A DNA stretch of 64,000 nt from Fen-1364 sp049515135 (GTDB lineage Bacteria; Spirochaetota; Spirochaetia; SZUA-6; Fen-1364), in contig JBEKUJ010000014.1 in the NCBI GenBank assembly GCA_049515135.1, positions 115,958 through 179,957 of the forward strand. Direction: 5' to 3'. The notes beneath the pieces are model-generated. The model saw nothing but the letters and a program-made list of their open reading frames with translations, did no database searches and was not told where the DNA came from. Position 1 is the stretch's first letter. Each line of letters begins with the position of its first letter. The position numbers and the translations under genes are program-made. Shown here piece after piece: positions 1 to 8,404 of the stretch.

Positions 1-874
1 CGGCGGAGCTGCCCGCAGGGACGAACTCGTCAGGAAAAGCGACTATTTTCATTCGAACGGGGTGTTGCTGGACAACTATCTCGGCCACAGCCGCGCCCAG
101 GCCTCCGTGGACGCTGTGCTCCTCCACGGTGACGATGCCCCCGGTGTCCCGCGCTGCGGCGATGATTGCCTCCGCATCGATGGGCTTCAGCGTGGGCATG
201 TCGAGCAGCCGCGCGTGGATCCCCGATTGCGCAAGCTGTTCAGCAGCCTTCGCGGCGTGGAAAACGGTCTCCCCGGTCGCAATGATCGTGCAGTCGCTTC
301 CTTCGCGAAGCCGGTTGGCTTTTCCCAGAGCAAAAGGGGCCGGACCGCCGGTGTAAACATCGGGCACCGGTGTGCGCCCGACCCTCATGTAGGCCGGTCC
401 CGTGAACGATGTCAGAAACCTGGTGGCCTCGCTGGTCTGCGCGAAGTCGCACGGCAGGATCACAGCGATGTTCGGGATTGCCCGCATGAAGGCGATGTCG
501 TGGAGGGAATGGTGCGTGCTGCCCAGCGCGCCGTAACTCACCCCGCCGCTCACGCCGATGATCTTCACATTGGAGTTGGCGTACGCGACGTCGTTCTTGA
601 CCTGCTCGATGGCCCGGGCTGAATAGAAAGACGCCGGACCGCACACAAACGGCCTCTTACCGCACAGCGCAAGCCCTGCCGACACCCCCACCGTGTTCTG
701 CTCCGCAATGCCGAGCTCCAGAAACTGCTGCGGCAGGCTCTTTTCGAACTCCCCCAGGGTCACCGAGCCTTTGGCGTCGGAGGTCACGGCCATGATGAGC
801 GGGTCGTTGCGCGCCATTTCCAGGAGGGTCTCCGTGAAGGCGTGCCTGCAGCTTTTTCCCGGCGCATTCGACAT
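1..874 (-). CDS. Transketolase, C-terminal subunit (partial, runs off left edge)
   Basis: Reading left from ATG 872-874 gives an uninterrupted frame of 291 codons to the edge; roughly 20-30 C-terminal residues are expected to be missing. It has the transketolase pyrimidine-binding segment (ELGIAEQNTVGVSAGLA, with the catalytic Glu of the E-Q motif) followed by the C-terminal transketolase domain (IATGETVFHAAKAAE, VEEHSVHGGLG). It starts 5 nt after the stop of the N-terminal subunit gene, so the two form one split transketolase that transfers a two-carbon ketol unit with thiamine diphosphate. It is the last gene seen of the ABC transporter operon, which suggests a substrate derived from the imported sugar rather than housekeeping pentose phosphates. 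Family assignment is firm; substrate is inferred. Confidence 0.93.
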   Translation of the reverse strand, partial: MSNAPGKSCRHAFTETLLEMARNDPLIMAVTSDAKGSVTLGEFEKSLPQQFLELGIAEQNTVGVSAGLALCGKRPFVCGPASFYSARAIEQVKNDVAYANSNVKIIGVSGGVSYGALGSTHHSLHDIAFMRAIPNIAVILPCDFAQTSEATRFLTSFTGPAYMRVGRTPVPDVYTGGPAPFALGKANRLREGSDCTIIATGETVFHAAKAAEQLAQSGIHARLLDMPTLKPIDAEAIIAAARDTGGIVTVEEHSVHGGLGAAVAEIVVQQHPVRMKIVAFPDEFVPAGSSA

Positions 875-879
875 GGCTG

Positions 880-1701
880 CTACCTGCTGCCTTCCAGGGA
901 TGTCTCCAGCTCTGCCTGCGCCTTCGCGTATTCCTCCGGCGTCGGGACGCGATGGTGCCAGGCGGGATTGTTCTCCATGAACGAGACACCCTTGCCCTTG
1001 ACGGTGTGGGCTATGACAAGGTGAGGCCTCTCCGGGTCATCGGGGAGCCTGTCGAAAAGCCGCACCAGATCCGCAAGGTCGTTTCCATCCACCTCATGGA
1101 CCTTCCAGCGGAAGCTGGACCATCTCTCCGTAAGCGAGGCTATGCGCATCACGGAATCAACGTTCCCGCTGATCTGCAGGTTGTTGTTGTCGATGATCCC
1201 GATGAGATTGCCCAGGCGGTAGTGCGAAGCCGCCATGGCCGCCTCCCAGATGCTTCCCTCCGCCTGTTCGCCGTCCCCCATGAGGACGTAGACCCGGTAC
1301 GGGGCCCGGTCCCGCTTGCCCGCAATTGCCATCCCGACGCCTACAGAAAGGCCGTGCCCCAGGGCGCCTGTCGGCACCTCCACTCCCGGGGTCTTCATTG
1401 TCGGATGCCCGAAGAGGCGGGAGCCGAACTTCCCGTATGTATCCAGCTCCTCCGTGGGGAAGTAACCTGCCTCAGCCAGAACGCAGTAGTAGCCTTCAAC
1501 GCTGTGGCCTTTGCTGAGCACGAACCTGTCCCGCTCGGGCCACGTGGGGTCTTCAGGACGATAGCTCATGGTGTGGAAGTACAGGGCAATGAGAATATCC
1601 AGGGAGGAGAGGGAGCCCCCGGTGTGGCCGCCTCCGGCGCCATAGATGATCTTCAAGAGTCTCTGCCGCAGGGCAACCGAGAGGCGTTGCAGGTCTTTCA
1701 C
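880..1701 (-). CDS. Transketolase, N-terminal (thiamine diphosphate) subunit
   Basis: 273 residues from a GTG start; a purine-rich GGAAGAGGGA lies upstream. The thiamine diphosphate motif is complete: GDGEQAEGS about 27 residues before IDNNNLQ. KGHSVEGYY and GHGLSVGVGMA are typical of this half-enzyme. It pairs with the adjacent C-terminal subunit. Its position directly after a sugar ABC transporter resembles known catabolic split transketolases, for example apulose-4-phosphate transketolase of the D-apiose pathway. That parallel is an inference from gene content. Confidence 0.94.
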   Translation of the reverse strand: MKDLQRLSVALRQRLLKIIYGAGGGHTGGSLSSLDILIALYFHTMSYRPEDPTWPERDRFVLSKGHSVEGYYCVLAEAGYFPTEELDTYGKFGSRLFGHPTMKTPGVEVPTGALGHGLSVGVGMAIAGKRDRAPYRVYVLMGDGEQAEGSIWEAAMAASHYRLGNLIGIIDNNNLQISGNVDSVMRIASLTERWSSFRWKVHEVDGNDLADLVRLFDRLPDDPERPHLVIAHTVKGKGVSFMENNPAWHHRVPTPEEYAKAQAELETSLEGSR

Positions 1702-1770
1702 GGATTTCCCTCTTCCTTGAAGGAGGGGGCGGCCCGAGGAGGTGCCTCACTCGAGCCGCGCCCGCTAAGA

Positions 1771-2748
1771 TCAGGATCCCGACAGCACGAAGTTGACCAG
1801 TTTCGCTGCGTTATCCTTGGTGATGAGGATGCAGTTGACGGTCTGCTTCTCGTCCATGCCGGTCGAGCCTGACTTCAGGAACTTGTCCGCCTCGTCGACA
1901 GCGTTGATGGACAGCTGGACGATGGGCTGCAGGACGGTGGCTTTCATCTGGCCCTTCATGATGGATGTGGCTGCATCCGGGCTCCCGTCAAAGCCCACCA
2001 CGATGACGTCAGGGCGGTTTGCGGCGATGAGCGCGGCCTGGGCGCCGACTGCCATGGTGTCGTTTCCGCTGATGACACCCTTGATGTCAGGGTGGGCCTG
2101 GAGGATGGTCTGCATGACGTTATAGGCCTCGGTCTGGTTCCAGTTGGCCGTCTGCTGTCCCACCATCTTCATGTCGGGGAACTTGTCGAGGATGCTGTGG
2201 TAGCCGTCAGAGCGCACGTGCGCGTTGGTATCCGAGTCCTTGCCCGTGAGCTCCACGTAGTTGCCGCTCTGGCCCATCAGCTGGGCGAAGTACGTGGCTC
2301 CCAGCGTGGCGCCCTGGAAGTTGTTGGAAACGATCTGCGCCTTGGCAATGCCCTTGGCGTTGATCTCGCGGTCAACGCAGAACGTCGGGATGCCCGCATT
2401 TGCCGCTTTCTGGATGGCGGCGACGGAGGCGTCGGCCCCTGCGTTGTCCAGGATGATGGCCGCGGCGTGCTTGGCAATTGCGGTGTCGAAGAGCTGGTTC
2501 TGGGTGTCGACGTTGTCGTTGTGGCTGGCGGTCATGGTGTCGTAGCCCAGCTTCTCAGCCTCCCCCTTGGCGCTGTTCATCATGGTGACAAAGAACGGGT
2601 TGTCCAGCGACGCCGTGATGACGGCGATGAGCTTCTTTCCGCCCGCTGCGCCCCCTTCCTTGGCCCCGCCTGCAAAGGCGATTGTGGAAGTCAACAGGAA
2701 TACCGAAGCCGCAAGGAGCAGGATCAACGTCACCTTGCTCTTTCTCAT
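1771..2748 (-). CDS. Ribose-type sugar ABC transporter, periplasmic binding protein
   Basis: 325 residues. I chose the ATG at 2746-2748 because AGGAG lies 8 nt before it; an in-frame start 33 nt upstream has no such site. A Sec signal peptide (MRKSKVTLILLLAASVFLL) with a likely cut at AFA-GG is followed by a Gly/Ala/Glu linker and a periplasmic binding protein type 1 fold (LIAVITASLDNPFFVTMM, ILDNAGADASVAAIQKA, GVISGNDTMAVGAQAAL, VVGFDGSPDAA). There is no lipobox Cys. It belongs to the RbsB/XylF-like class that serves CUT2 transporters and sits third in the DUF2291-ATPase-permease-binding protein-transketolase order. Ligand unknown, probably a pentose, tetritol or branched sugar. Confidence 0.93.
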   Translation of the reverse strand: MRKSKVTLILLLAASVFLLTSTIAFAGGAKEGGAAGGKKLIAVITASLDNPFFVTMMNSAKGEAEKLGYDTMTASHNDNVDTQNQLFDTAIAKHAAAIILDNAGADASVAAIQKAANAGIPTFCVDREINAKGIAKAQIVSNNFQGATLGATYFAQLMGQSGNYVELTGKDSDTNAHVRSDGYHSILDKFPDMKMVGQQTANWNQTEAYNVMQTILQAHPDIKGVISGNDTMAVGAQAALIAANRPDVIVVGFDGSPDAATSIMKGQMKATVLQPIVQLSINAVDEADKFLKSGSTGMDEKQTVNCILITKDNAAKLVNFVLSGS

Positions 2749-2868
2749 GGTCTTTTCTCCTCTCGTAATCGATGGTTTCATGGCGGAAGCGCGGCTGCCC
2801 GCGTCTTCCCCGGTTCCTTGAGTCCTTGACTCACCTCCTTGTCCCTGATATGGATTCCCCCCTCTGCA

Positions 2869-3924
2869 TCACCCCCTTTTCTCCTCCTGGATCGCCGCGA
2901 CCCGGGAGATGTTCACCTGGAGCTGGTCAATAGCCACTGCCACGATGATGACGACGCCTTTGATGACCATCTGCCAGAAGTCGGAAACTCCGACCATCAC
3001 AAGACCGTCGGCAAGGATCCCGATGACGAATGAGCCGATGATCGTGCCCCCAATGGTTCCGCGCCCACCCATGAGGGACGTGCCCCCCAGGACCGCAGCG
3101 GCAATGGCATTCAGCTCGTAGGTCTCCCCCGACGCCGGGTGCGCGGCCACCAGCTGCGACGTGACGATCAACCCGCTGAGAGCCGCCAGTGCCCCCGAGA
3201 TCACATAGACGTAGAAGCGGATGGCGTTCACCCGCACACCGGAAAGCCTTGCCGCCCGTTCGTTGCCGCCCACCGCATAGACATGCCGGCCGAAGGGCGT
3301 GCGGTTGGTCACAAAAGTGGCGATGAGCGCCACTATCAGAAGCAGCCAGATGGGCACCGGCACTCCCAGGATGTCCCCTTCGCCCAGGAAAGGGAAACCT
3401 GTGTTTCCCAGGTCCGGTTGCCCGGTCAGAAACGGGAATGTCGAGCCGTTGTTGCTGAGGAGGGCTATCCCGCGCGCCACGTAGAGCATCCCGAGTGTGG
3501 CGATGAAGGGGGCGACTTTGAGCCGCGTAATGATCAGGCCGTTCGCTGACCCAATGAGAGCGCCCGCGGCTATGGCAATGACCATGATGAACCAGGTGTG
3601 GAAATAGACCACCACCCCGAAGAGGTGAATGGGCAATCCCGCATCGATGAGGTATCCCACGATCATCCCGCACAGTCCCAGAATCGAACCCACCGACAGA
3701 TCGATGCCTCCGGAGACGATGACGAGGGTCATCCCGATGGCCAGGAAGGCGTTGATGGCCACGTGGCGCGTCATCAGGAGGATGTTCTGCATGGTGAGGA
3801 ACGTGTTGGAAAGGATGGTGAAGATGACGATGATCACAAGGAGCGCGATCACCGTCCGGAAGCGCAGCAGGAGGAGCTTCACGTTCATCTGAGGCCGCAA
3901 TGCGATTCCCTGGCTCTTTTCCAT
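2869..3924 (-). CDS. Ribose-type sugar ABC transporter permease (RbsC family)
   Basis: 351 residues with 8-10 hydrophobic segments. The GMTLVIVSGGIDLSVGS segment and the GGTSLMGGRGTIGGTIIG loop are hallmarks of CUT2 permeases. The ATG at 3922-3924 is preferred over GTG 3930 because AAGGA sits 8 nt before it. The gene lies 18 nt after the ATPase gene and forms the membrane channel of the transporter. The 120-nt gap to the binding protein gene has no clear terminator. Confidence 0.93.
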   Translation of the reverse strand: MEKSQGIALRPQMNVKLLLLRFRTVIALLVIIVIFTILSNTFLTMQNILLMTRHVAINAFLAIGMTLVIVSGGIDLSVGSILGLCGMIVGYLIDAGLPIHLFGVVVYFHTWFIMVIAIAAGALIGSANGLIITRLKVAPFIATLGMLYVARGIALLSNNGSTFPFLTGQPDLGNTGFPFLGEGDILGVPVPIWLLLIVALIATFVTNRTPFGRHVYAVGGNERAARLSGVRVNAIRFYVYVISGALAALSGLIVTSQLVAAHPASGETYELNAIAAAVLGGTSLMGGRGTIGGTIIGSFVIGILADGLVMVGVSDFWQMVIKGVVIIVAVAIDQLQVNISRVAAIQEEKRG

Positions 3925-3942
3925 ACACACTATCCTTGCGTG

Positions 3943-5475
3943 TCAATTTCCCGCGCCGTTGCCGGCCCGGTCCCTGGCGGCCGATGCGCCCACCAGGTCT
4001 GCCTCAGCATAGGCACCGCGCTTGAACTCGCCGGAAAGCTTTCCCTGCGCCATGACCAGGACGCGATCAGAGAGGGCCATGATTTCCTTCAGCTCGGAGG
4101 AGGCGAACAGGATCCCGATGCCGCTCTGCGCCAGCTCGTTCATGATGGCAAAAATCTCGGACTTGGAGTTCACGTCGATCCCGCGCGTCGGCTCGTCCAT
4201 CAGGAGCACCTTCGGCCGGGTGAGCAATGCCTTGGCCACCACCACCTTCTGCTGGTTTCCCCCGCTCAGCGCGGTGATCTGCTGTTCCGGCGACGAGACG
4301 CGGATGGACAGGTCCCGCAGCATCTTCAGGATCTGCGCAATGCCGGCCTTTCGCGGCAGCACTCCCATGCGCGCATAGCTGGCCAGGCTTGCCAGGATCA
4401 TGTTGTTCGCCACAGTCATGGACTGCACGATCCCCGCGGCCTGCCTGTCCTCCGGCACCAGGATCAGCCCGCGGGCAATGCGCTCGTCCACGCTGGAGCC
4501 CTGGGACAGCTGCTCCTCCTCAATGAGGATCTCTCCGTTGGACTCGGGGTGCAGACCGATCAAGCATTCCAGCAGCTCCGACCTGCCGGCTCCCATCAGG
4601 CCGTACAAACCCACGATCTCCCCCGAGTGCACCTGGAAGGAGAAGTCCCCGACGTACTGCCCGCCCTCGGGACGCGGATAAGAAAGGGAGTGGCACTGCA
4701 GAATCACCTTGCGCGCCGCGTGCTCGGCGCGGGGCAAGAAGGCGGAAAGGCTCTTTCCCACCATCTTCTCGATGATCCAGTTGATGTCGACCTTCCCCAC
4801 CTGCTCTTCTGCCTGCACCTTCCCGTCACGCAGCACGGTGATGTAGTCCCCGATCTGCAGCACCTCCTCCAGACGGTGGGAGATGTAGATGATGGCCACC
4901 CCCTGGCTCTTGAGCTCCCGGATGACCCGAAAGAGGATGGCCACCTCGTTGCCGGTGAGGGCGGAGGTCGGCTCGTCCATGATGAGGATCTTCACGTTCT
5001 GAACGAGCGCCTTCGCGATGGCCACGACCTGCTGGGCGCTCACGCCGAGGTCCCCGACCTTCCTGTCCGGGTCGATGCGGTGCTCCAGGCGCCCGAGAAT
5101 CTGCGAGGCGATTTCCTTCTGTTTCTTGAAGTTGATGACGCTGCGGGGCGCAATCTCCCGGGTGAGGAACATGTTGTCTGAAACCGACATGTTCGGGCAC
5201 AGGTCCAGCTCCTGGTAGATGATGCCGATCCCGCGGGCCTGCGCTTCGATGGGGGTGCGGAACCTCACCGCCTGCCCATCCATGGTCAACGTCCCCTTGG
5301 TGGGCTGCTCAGCGCCGGCAATGATCTTCATCAGTGTGGACTTGCCCGCCCCGTTCTCCCCCACCAGGGTGTTCACCTTGCCCGCATGCGTGTTGAAGTC
5401 AACGTCGCTGAGGGCAACCGTGCCGGGAAAGACCTTGGTCACTCCCTCTGCGCGCAGCACGACATCGTCATTCAT
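3943..5475 (-). CDS. Ribose-type sugar ABC transporter ATPase (RbsA family, two ABC domains)
   Basis: 510 residues carrying two fused nucleotide-binding domains. Domain 1 has Walker A GENGAGKST (residues 39-47), an LGVSAQQVV signature variant normal for this family, and Walker B ILIMDEPTSAL. Domain 2 has the usual degenerate P-loop (GLMGAGRSE), a full LSGGNQQK signature and VLLMDEPTRGID. It starts 2 nt after the DUF2291 stop, so translation is probably coupled. It energises import of the sugar bound by the product of 1771-2748. Confidence 0.95.
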   Translation of the reverse strand: MNDDVVLRAEGVTKVFPGTVALSDVDFNTHAGKVNTLVGENGAGKSTLMKIIAGAEQPTKGTLTMDGQAVRFRTPIEAQARGIGIIYQELDLCPNMSVSDNMFLTREIAPRSVINFKKQKEIASQILGRLEHRIDPDRKVGDLGVSAQQVVAIAKALVQNVKILIMDEPTSALTGNEVAILFRVIRELKSQGVAIIYISHRLEEVLQIGDYITVLRDGKVQAEEQVGKVDINWIIEKMVGKSLSAFLPRAEHAARKVILQCHSLSYPRPEGGQYVGDFSFQVHSGEIVGLYGLMGAGRSELLECLIGLHPESNGEILIEEEQLSQGSSVDERIARGLILVPEDRQAAGIVQSMTVANNMILASLASYARMGVLPRKAGIAQILKMLRDLSIRVSSPEQQITALSGGNQQKVVVAKALLTRPKVLLMDEPTRGIDVNSKSEIFAIMNELAQSGIGILFASSELKEIMALSDRVLVMAQGKLSGEFKRGAYAEADLVGASAARDRAGNGAGN

Positions 5476-5477
5476 AT

Positions 5478-6158
5478 CTACTCCGCTCCGACGATCACGG
5501 GTGTCACGAGGACGTCCTTTGGATTGGCCGTGTCATACGTGAAGGCGCCCTTGATCTGGAGCCTCTTGCCGACGAGGGTCTTCACATCGAGCTTGGAGAT
5601 CACCTCCTTGCTCACGCGGCCGTTCAGCTCGTCGGAGACGCCGCCGTACTGCATCTGGTTGGTGAACTGCTGGAAGGTGATGAACTTGACCGCGTCACGC
5701 AGGGCGGTGCCCAGGATGATGGGCCCGATCTGGAGCTTTACCGGCAGACTTCCTCCAGGATAATCAGCGTCCACAGTCACGGTCCCAGTGAGAGACTTGG
5801 TGTCCACTTTGGTTACCTTGCCGGCGAACTGGACCAGAAAGTTGAAAGCGCCCCCGATGTTGTTGCCGTGCTCTTTTACCGCGTCGTCGGGGCTCTTCTG
5901 GATTGCCGGGATCAGGACGTCCAGGCCGACCGCCTTCTGCTCCACCGTGGGAATCACCTTTGACTCCCAGATGCTGTCGACGAACTTCACTTTGTCAAAG
6001 GTTGTGCCGCCTTCCATCACGGCAGCCAGGGACTGCGCCGAGCCGATGGGTTTTACCGTTGCCAGCAAACCTGCAAACCACAGGACCACCAGAACAACGA
6101 CGATCCCGATTGGGACAGCAATCCGCACATACCTGCGCGAACCGGCGGCACCGACCAT
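5478..6158 (-). CDS. DUF2291 family membrane-anchored protein
   Basis: 226 residues: one N-terminal transmembrane anchor (about residues 12-32), then a predicted extracytoplasmic domain with the DUF2291 pattern (FDKVKFVDSIWESKVIPTV, GGAFNFLVQFAGKV, QIGPIILGTALRDAVKFI, FQQFTNQMQYGGVSDELN). AGGAG lies about 10 nt before ATG. It is the first gene of the transporter operon and is known to co-occur with ribose-type ABC genes, but no biochemical role is established to my knowledge. A fourth, accessory transporter component is the natural guess. Confidence 0.85.
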   Translation of the reverse strand: MVGAAGSRRYVRIAVPIGIVVVLVVLWFAGLLATVKPIGSAQSLAAVMEGGTTFDKVKFVDSIWESKVIPTVEQKAVGLDVLIPAIQKSPDDAVKEHGNNIGGAFNFLVQFAGKVTKVDTKSLTGTVTVDADYPGGSLPVKLQIGPIILGTALRDAVKFITFQQFTNQMQYGGVSDELNGRVSKEVISKLDVKTLVGKRLQIKGAFTYDTANPKDVLVTPVIVGAE

Positions 6159-6181
6159 TTCGTTTAGCTCCTGTTTCTACG

Positions 6182-6210
6182 AACGTACCAGCTCATGGTG
6201 GTGGTGTCAA
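6182..6210 (-). promoter_or_regulatory. Promoter of DUF2291/ABC/transketolase operon
   Basis: On the minus strand TTGACA (6205-6210), a 17-nt spacer and TACGTT (6182-6187) lie about 25 nt before the DUF2291 start. The -35 box is perfect. Confidence 0.7.
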
Positions 6211-6218
6211 GAAGAAAA

Positions 6219-6252
6219 TCGAAAACAATCGAAAATAAATACAAACGAAAAA
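6219..6252. promoter_or_regulatory. Candidate DeoR-family operator (CGAAA repeats)
   Basis: Three copies of (T/A)CGAAA lie at 6219-6225, 6229-6235 and 6245-6252; the first two are spaced exactly 10 bp, one helical turn. They sit between the two divergent promoters, just upstream of the minus-strand -35 box. DeoR-family operators are often iterated TTTCG(T/A)-type repeats, so this is the likely target of the adjacent, now broken, regulator. Confidence 0.5.
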
Positions 6253-6276
6253 TTTTACTATTTTTTCCGATTCATT

Positions 6277-6305
6277 TTGACAGCTTAAATCCTCTATGGT
6301 AGGAT
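6277..6305 (+). promoter_or_regulatory. Promoter of regulator/isomerase/kinase operon
   Basis: TTGACA (6277-6282), 17-nt spacer, TAGGAT (6300-6305). The -10 box ends 5 nt before the ATG at 6311, so the transcript may be leaderless or nearly so. Confidence 0.6.
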
Positions 6306-6310
6306 CGACT

Positions 6311-6981
6311 ATGCTCGCCGAACAAAGAAGACGGAGGATTCTGGAGCTGATACAGGAAGAGGGGAGCGCCAGGGTCAAGTTCCTGAGCAAGATCTTCGAA
6401 GTCTCCGAGCCAACGATACGCCAGGACCTGGAGCGTCTTGAGGCGGATGATTTCGTCATCAGGAGCCACGGGGGGAGTCCATTATCCTGGACTCAGGCTC
6501 AACGGCAACGGAGGTTGCAAGGAATCTCCTTGGAAGGCAGAACCTGCGCATCATAACCAACGCCCTCAATATCGCCCTCATCGTGGGCGCAAACCCGACC
6601 TTCGAGGTCCTGGTGACGGGCGGCGAGTTCAAGCCCCCCACGTTGTCGCTGACCGGGGAAAAAGCGGCGTCGTTTTTCTCCCAGATCCATGTCCACAAAC
6701 TCTTCCTGGCAACGGGAGGGATCTCAGAGAACGACGATCTGACGTACCCCGGGCTGAGCGACATACCGGTGAAAAAAGCCATGATCCAGTCGGCGGGAGA
6801 GGTGTTTCTCGTCGCCGACTCCACCAAGATCGGCATCCACAGCTTTGCGTCCCTGGGGGGCATCGAGCAGGTGGACTGGCTGATCATCGATTCCGGCATC
6901 ACACCTGAGGCGCGCGAAAGATTTGAGCGGCGCGGAGTGAGGGTGATCATTGCAGACCAAGGAGCTGCAGCCTATGCATGA
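6311..6981 (+). pseudogene. DeoR-family transcriptional regulator, internal out-of-frame deletion
   Basis: From 6311 (or ATG 6296) the first frame encodes a DeoR helix-turn-helix (RRRRILELIQEEG, SEPTIRQDLERLEADDFVIR) ending in SHGG. The ligand-binding half continues in another frame (ESIILDSGSTATEVA, RIITNALNIALIVG, LVTGGEFKPP, VADSTKIGIHSFASLG) and stops at 6979-6981. Compared with GlpR-like proteins about 35 residues between SHGG and ESIILDSG are missing, and the frame changes at the G-run near 6470. This looks like a deletion between two G-rich stretches. The product would be a short HTH peptide, unless the lesion is an assembly error. An intact gene would repress both divergent operons. 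Confidence 0.8.
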
Positions 6982-8389
6982 GAAGCTGACCTTTGGCGTC
7001 CTGGTCGGGACGCGCGCATTCTTCAACCCTGAGCTGGCCCGCGCGGGAAGGGCCCAGATCCTTGCCAGGCTCACGGCCATGGGGTTTGACGCTGTGGTCC
7101 TGCCTGTGGATGCCACCCCGACCGGAGTCGTTGAAACCGTCGACGATGCGCAGAAGTGCGCCCGGCTGTTCCGCGAGAACGAGTCGAGAATCGATGGGAT
7201 CATCGTGACCCTTCCGAACTTCGGGGATGAGATCGGCATCGTCACTGCCCTGAAGGAAAGCCGTCTGGAGGTCCCGGTGATTGTCCACGCGTGCGATGAC
7301 GAGGTGGACAAAGTCGACCTGAAGCACCGCAGGGACGCTTTCTGCGGAAAGCTCTCGGTGTGCAACAACCTGTACAACTACGGCATTCCCTTCACCAACA
7401 CCAGCCTTCATACGAGCCCCATTGAAGGGGAATCCTTCGAGTCGGATCTGGACTACTTTGCCCGGGTTTGCAGGGTGACCAACGGCTTGAGGAAGGCGCG
7501 CGTCGGGGCCATTGGGGCGCGTCCTGCACCCTTTCAGACCATGCGGGTGAGCGAACGGCTCCTCCAGGCCTCGGGGATCACCGTTGTCCCGGTTGACCTC
7601 TCGGAGATCATCTTTGCGGCGGAGCGGGTTTCCGACGACGCAAAGGAGGTAGCGGCCAAGGTTGAAGAGATCCGGGCGTATGGAAAGATCCCATCGCACA
7701 TACCCGTTCCAAGCGTCGTGAAGAATGCGAAGCTTTCCCTTGTCATCCGGGATTGGGTGCTCGCAAACAATCTTGATGCGTTCTCCGTGCAGTGCTGGAG
7801 CTCCATCCAGCTCAACTACGGATGCGCAACCTGCACCGTCATGAGCATGATGGGGGAGGAGCTCACACCGGGCGCATGCGAGGTGGACATTGCGGGGGCG
7901 ATCTCGATGTATGCCCTTGCCCTTGCGGCCGGTACTCCTTCCGCCCTGCTGGACTGGAACAACAACTACGGGGAAGACCGCGACATGTGCGTGTGCACGC
8001 ACTGTGGCAACTTTCCCAAGGGGTTCGTGGGCGGGGAGATCGAGATCTCAGAGCTGGACGTCCTGGGCCAGACCCTCGGACGGGAGCGAAGCTTCGGCGC
8101 CATCAAGGGCAAGGTGCGTTCGGGTCCTATGACGTTCTTCCGCATGTCAACGGACGACCTTCACGGAAAAGTCCGCGCGTACACCGGCGAGGGCGATTTC
8201 ACGGATGATCCATTCCCCATGGCCGGCGGTATCGCGGTCTGCAGGGTGCCGCGCCTCCAGGCGCTCATGGACCACCTGTGCACCAGCGGTTATGAGCACC
8301 ACACCGCCATGGTGCGCGGCCACCATGCCCGGGCCGTCAACGAGGCAGTCACCAGGTATCTGAAGTGGGACTGCTATTACCACCGCTGA
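6974..8389 (+). CDS. L-fucose/L-arabinose isomerase family protein
   Basis: 471 residues; ATG 6974 with AAGGAG 9 nt upstream, overlapping the regulator stop by 8 nt. The N-terminal half is a Rossmann-like substrate domain. The C-terminal fucose-isomerase domain shows the expected metal ligands by position: Glu303 in ACEVDI, Asp327 in LLDWNN, and His442/443 in YEHHTAM. A CVCTHCGNFP Cys cluster is conspicuous. Such enzymes interconvert aldoses and ketoses with a divalent metal. Here the ketose would feed the downstream kinase. The sugar cannot be told from sequence. Confidence 0.88.
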   Translation: MHEKLTFGVLVGTRAFFNPELARAGRAQILARLTAMGFDAVVLPVDATPTGVVETVDDAQKCARLFRENESRIDGIIVTLPNFGDEIGIVTALKESRLEVPVIVHACDDEVDKVDLKHRRDAFCGKLSVCNNLYNYGIPFTNTSLHTSPIEGESFESDLDYFARVCRVTNGLRKARVGAIGARPAPFQTMRVSERLLQASGITVVPVDLSEIIFAAERVSDDAKEVAAKVEEIRAYGKIPSHIPVPSVVKNAKLSLVIRDWVLANNLDAFSVQCWSSIQLNYGCATCTVMSMMGEELTPGACEVDIAGAISMYALALAAGTPSALLDWNNNYGEDRDMCVCTHCGNFPKGFVGGEIEISELDVLGQTLGRERSFGAIKGKVRSGPMTFFRMSTDDLHGKVRAYTGEGDFTDDPFPMAGGIAVCRVPRLQALMDHLCTSGYEHHTAMVRGHHARAVNEAVTRYLKWDCYYHR

Positions 8390-8404
8390 TTCGGGAGGCG
8401 CGTC

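Noticed and set aside
3598..5181. Long plus-strand open frame opposite the RbsA-type ATPase gene
   Set aside because: His/Asp/Gln-rich low-information protein antisense to a clear ABC ATPase; typical of high-GC shadow frames.
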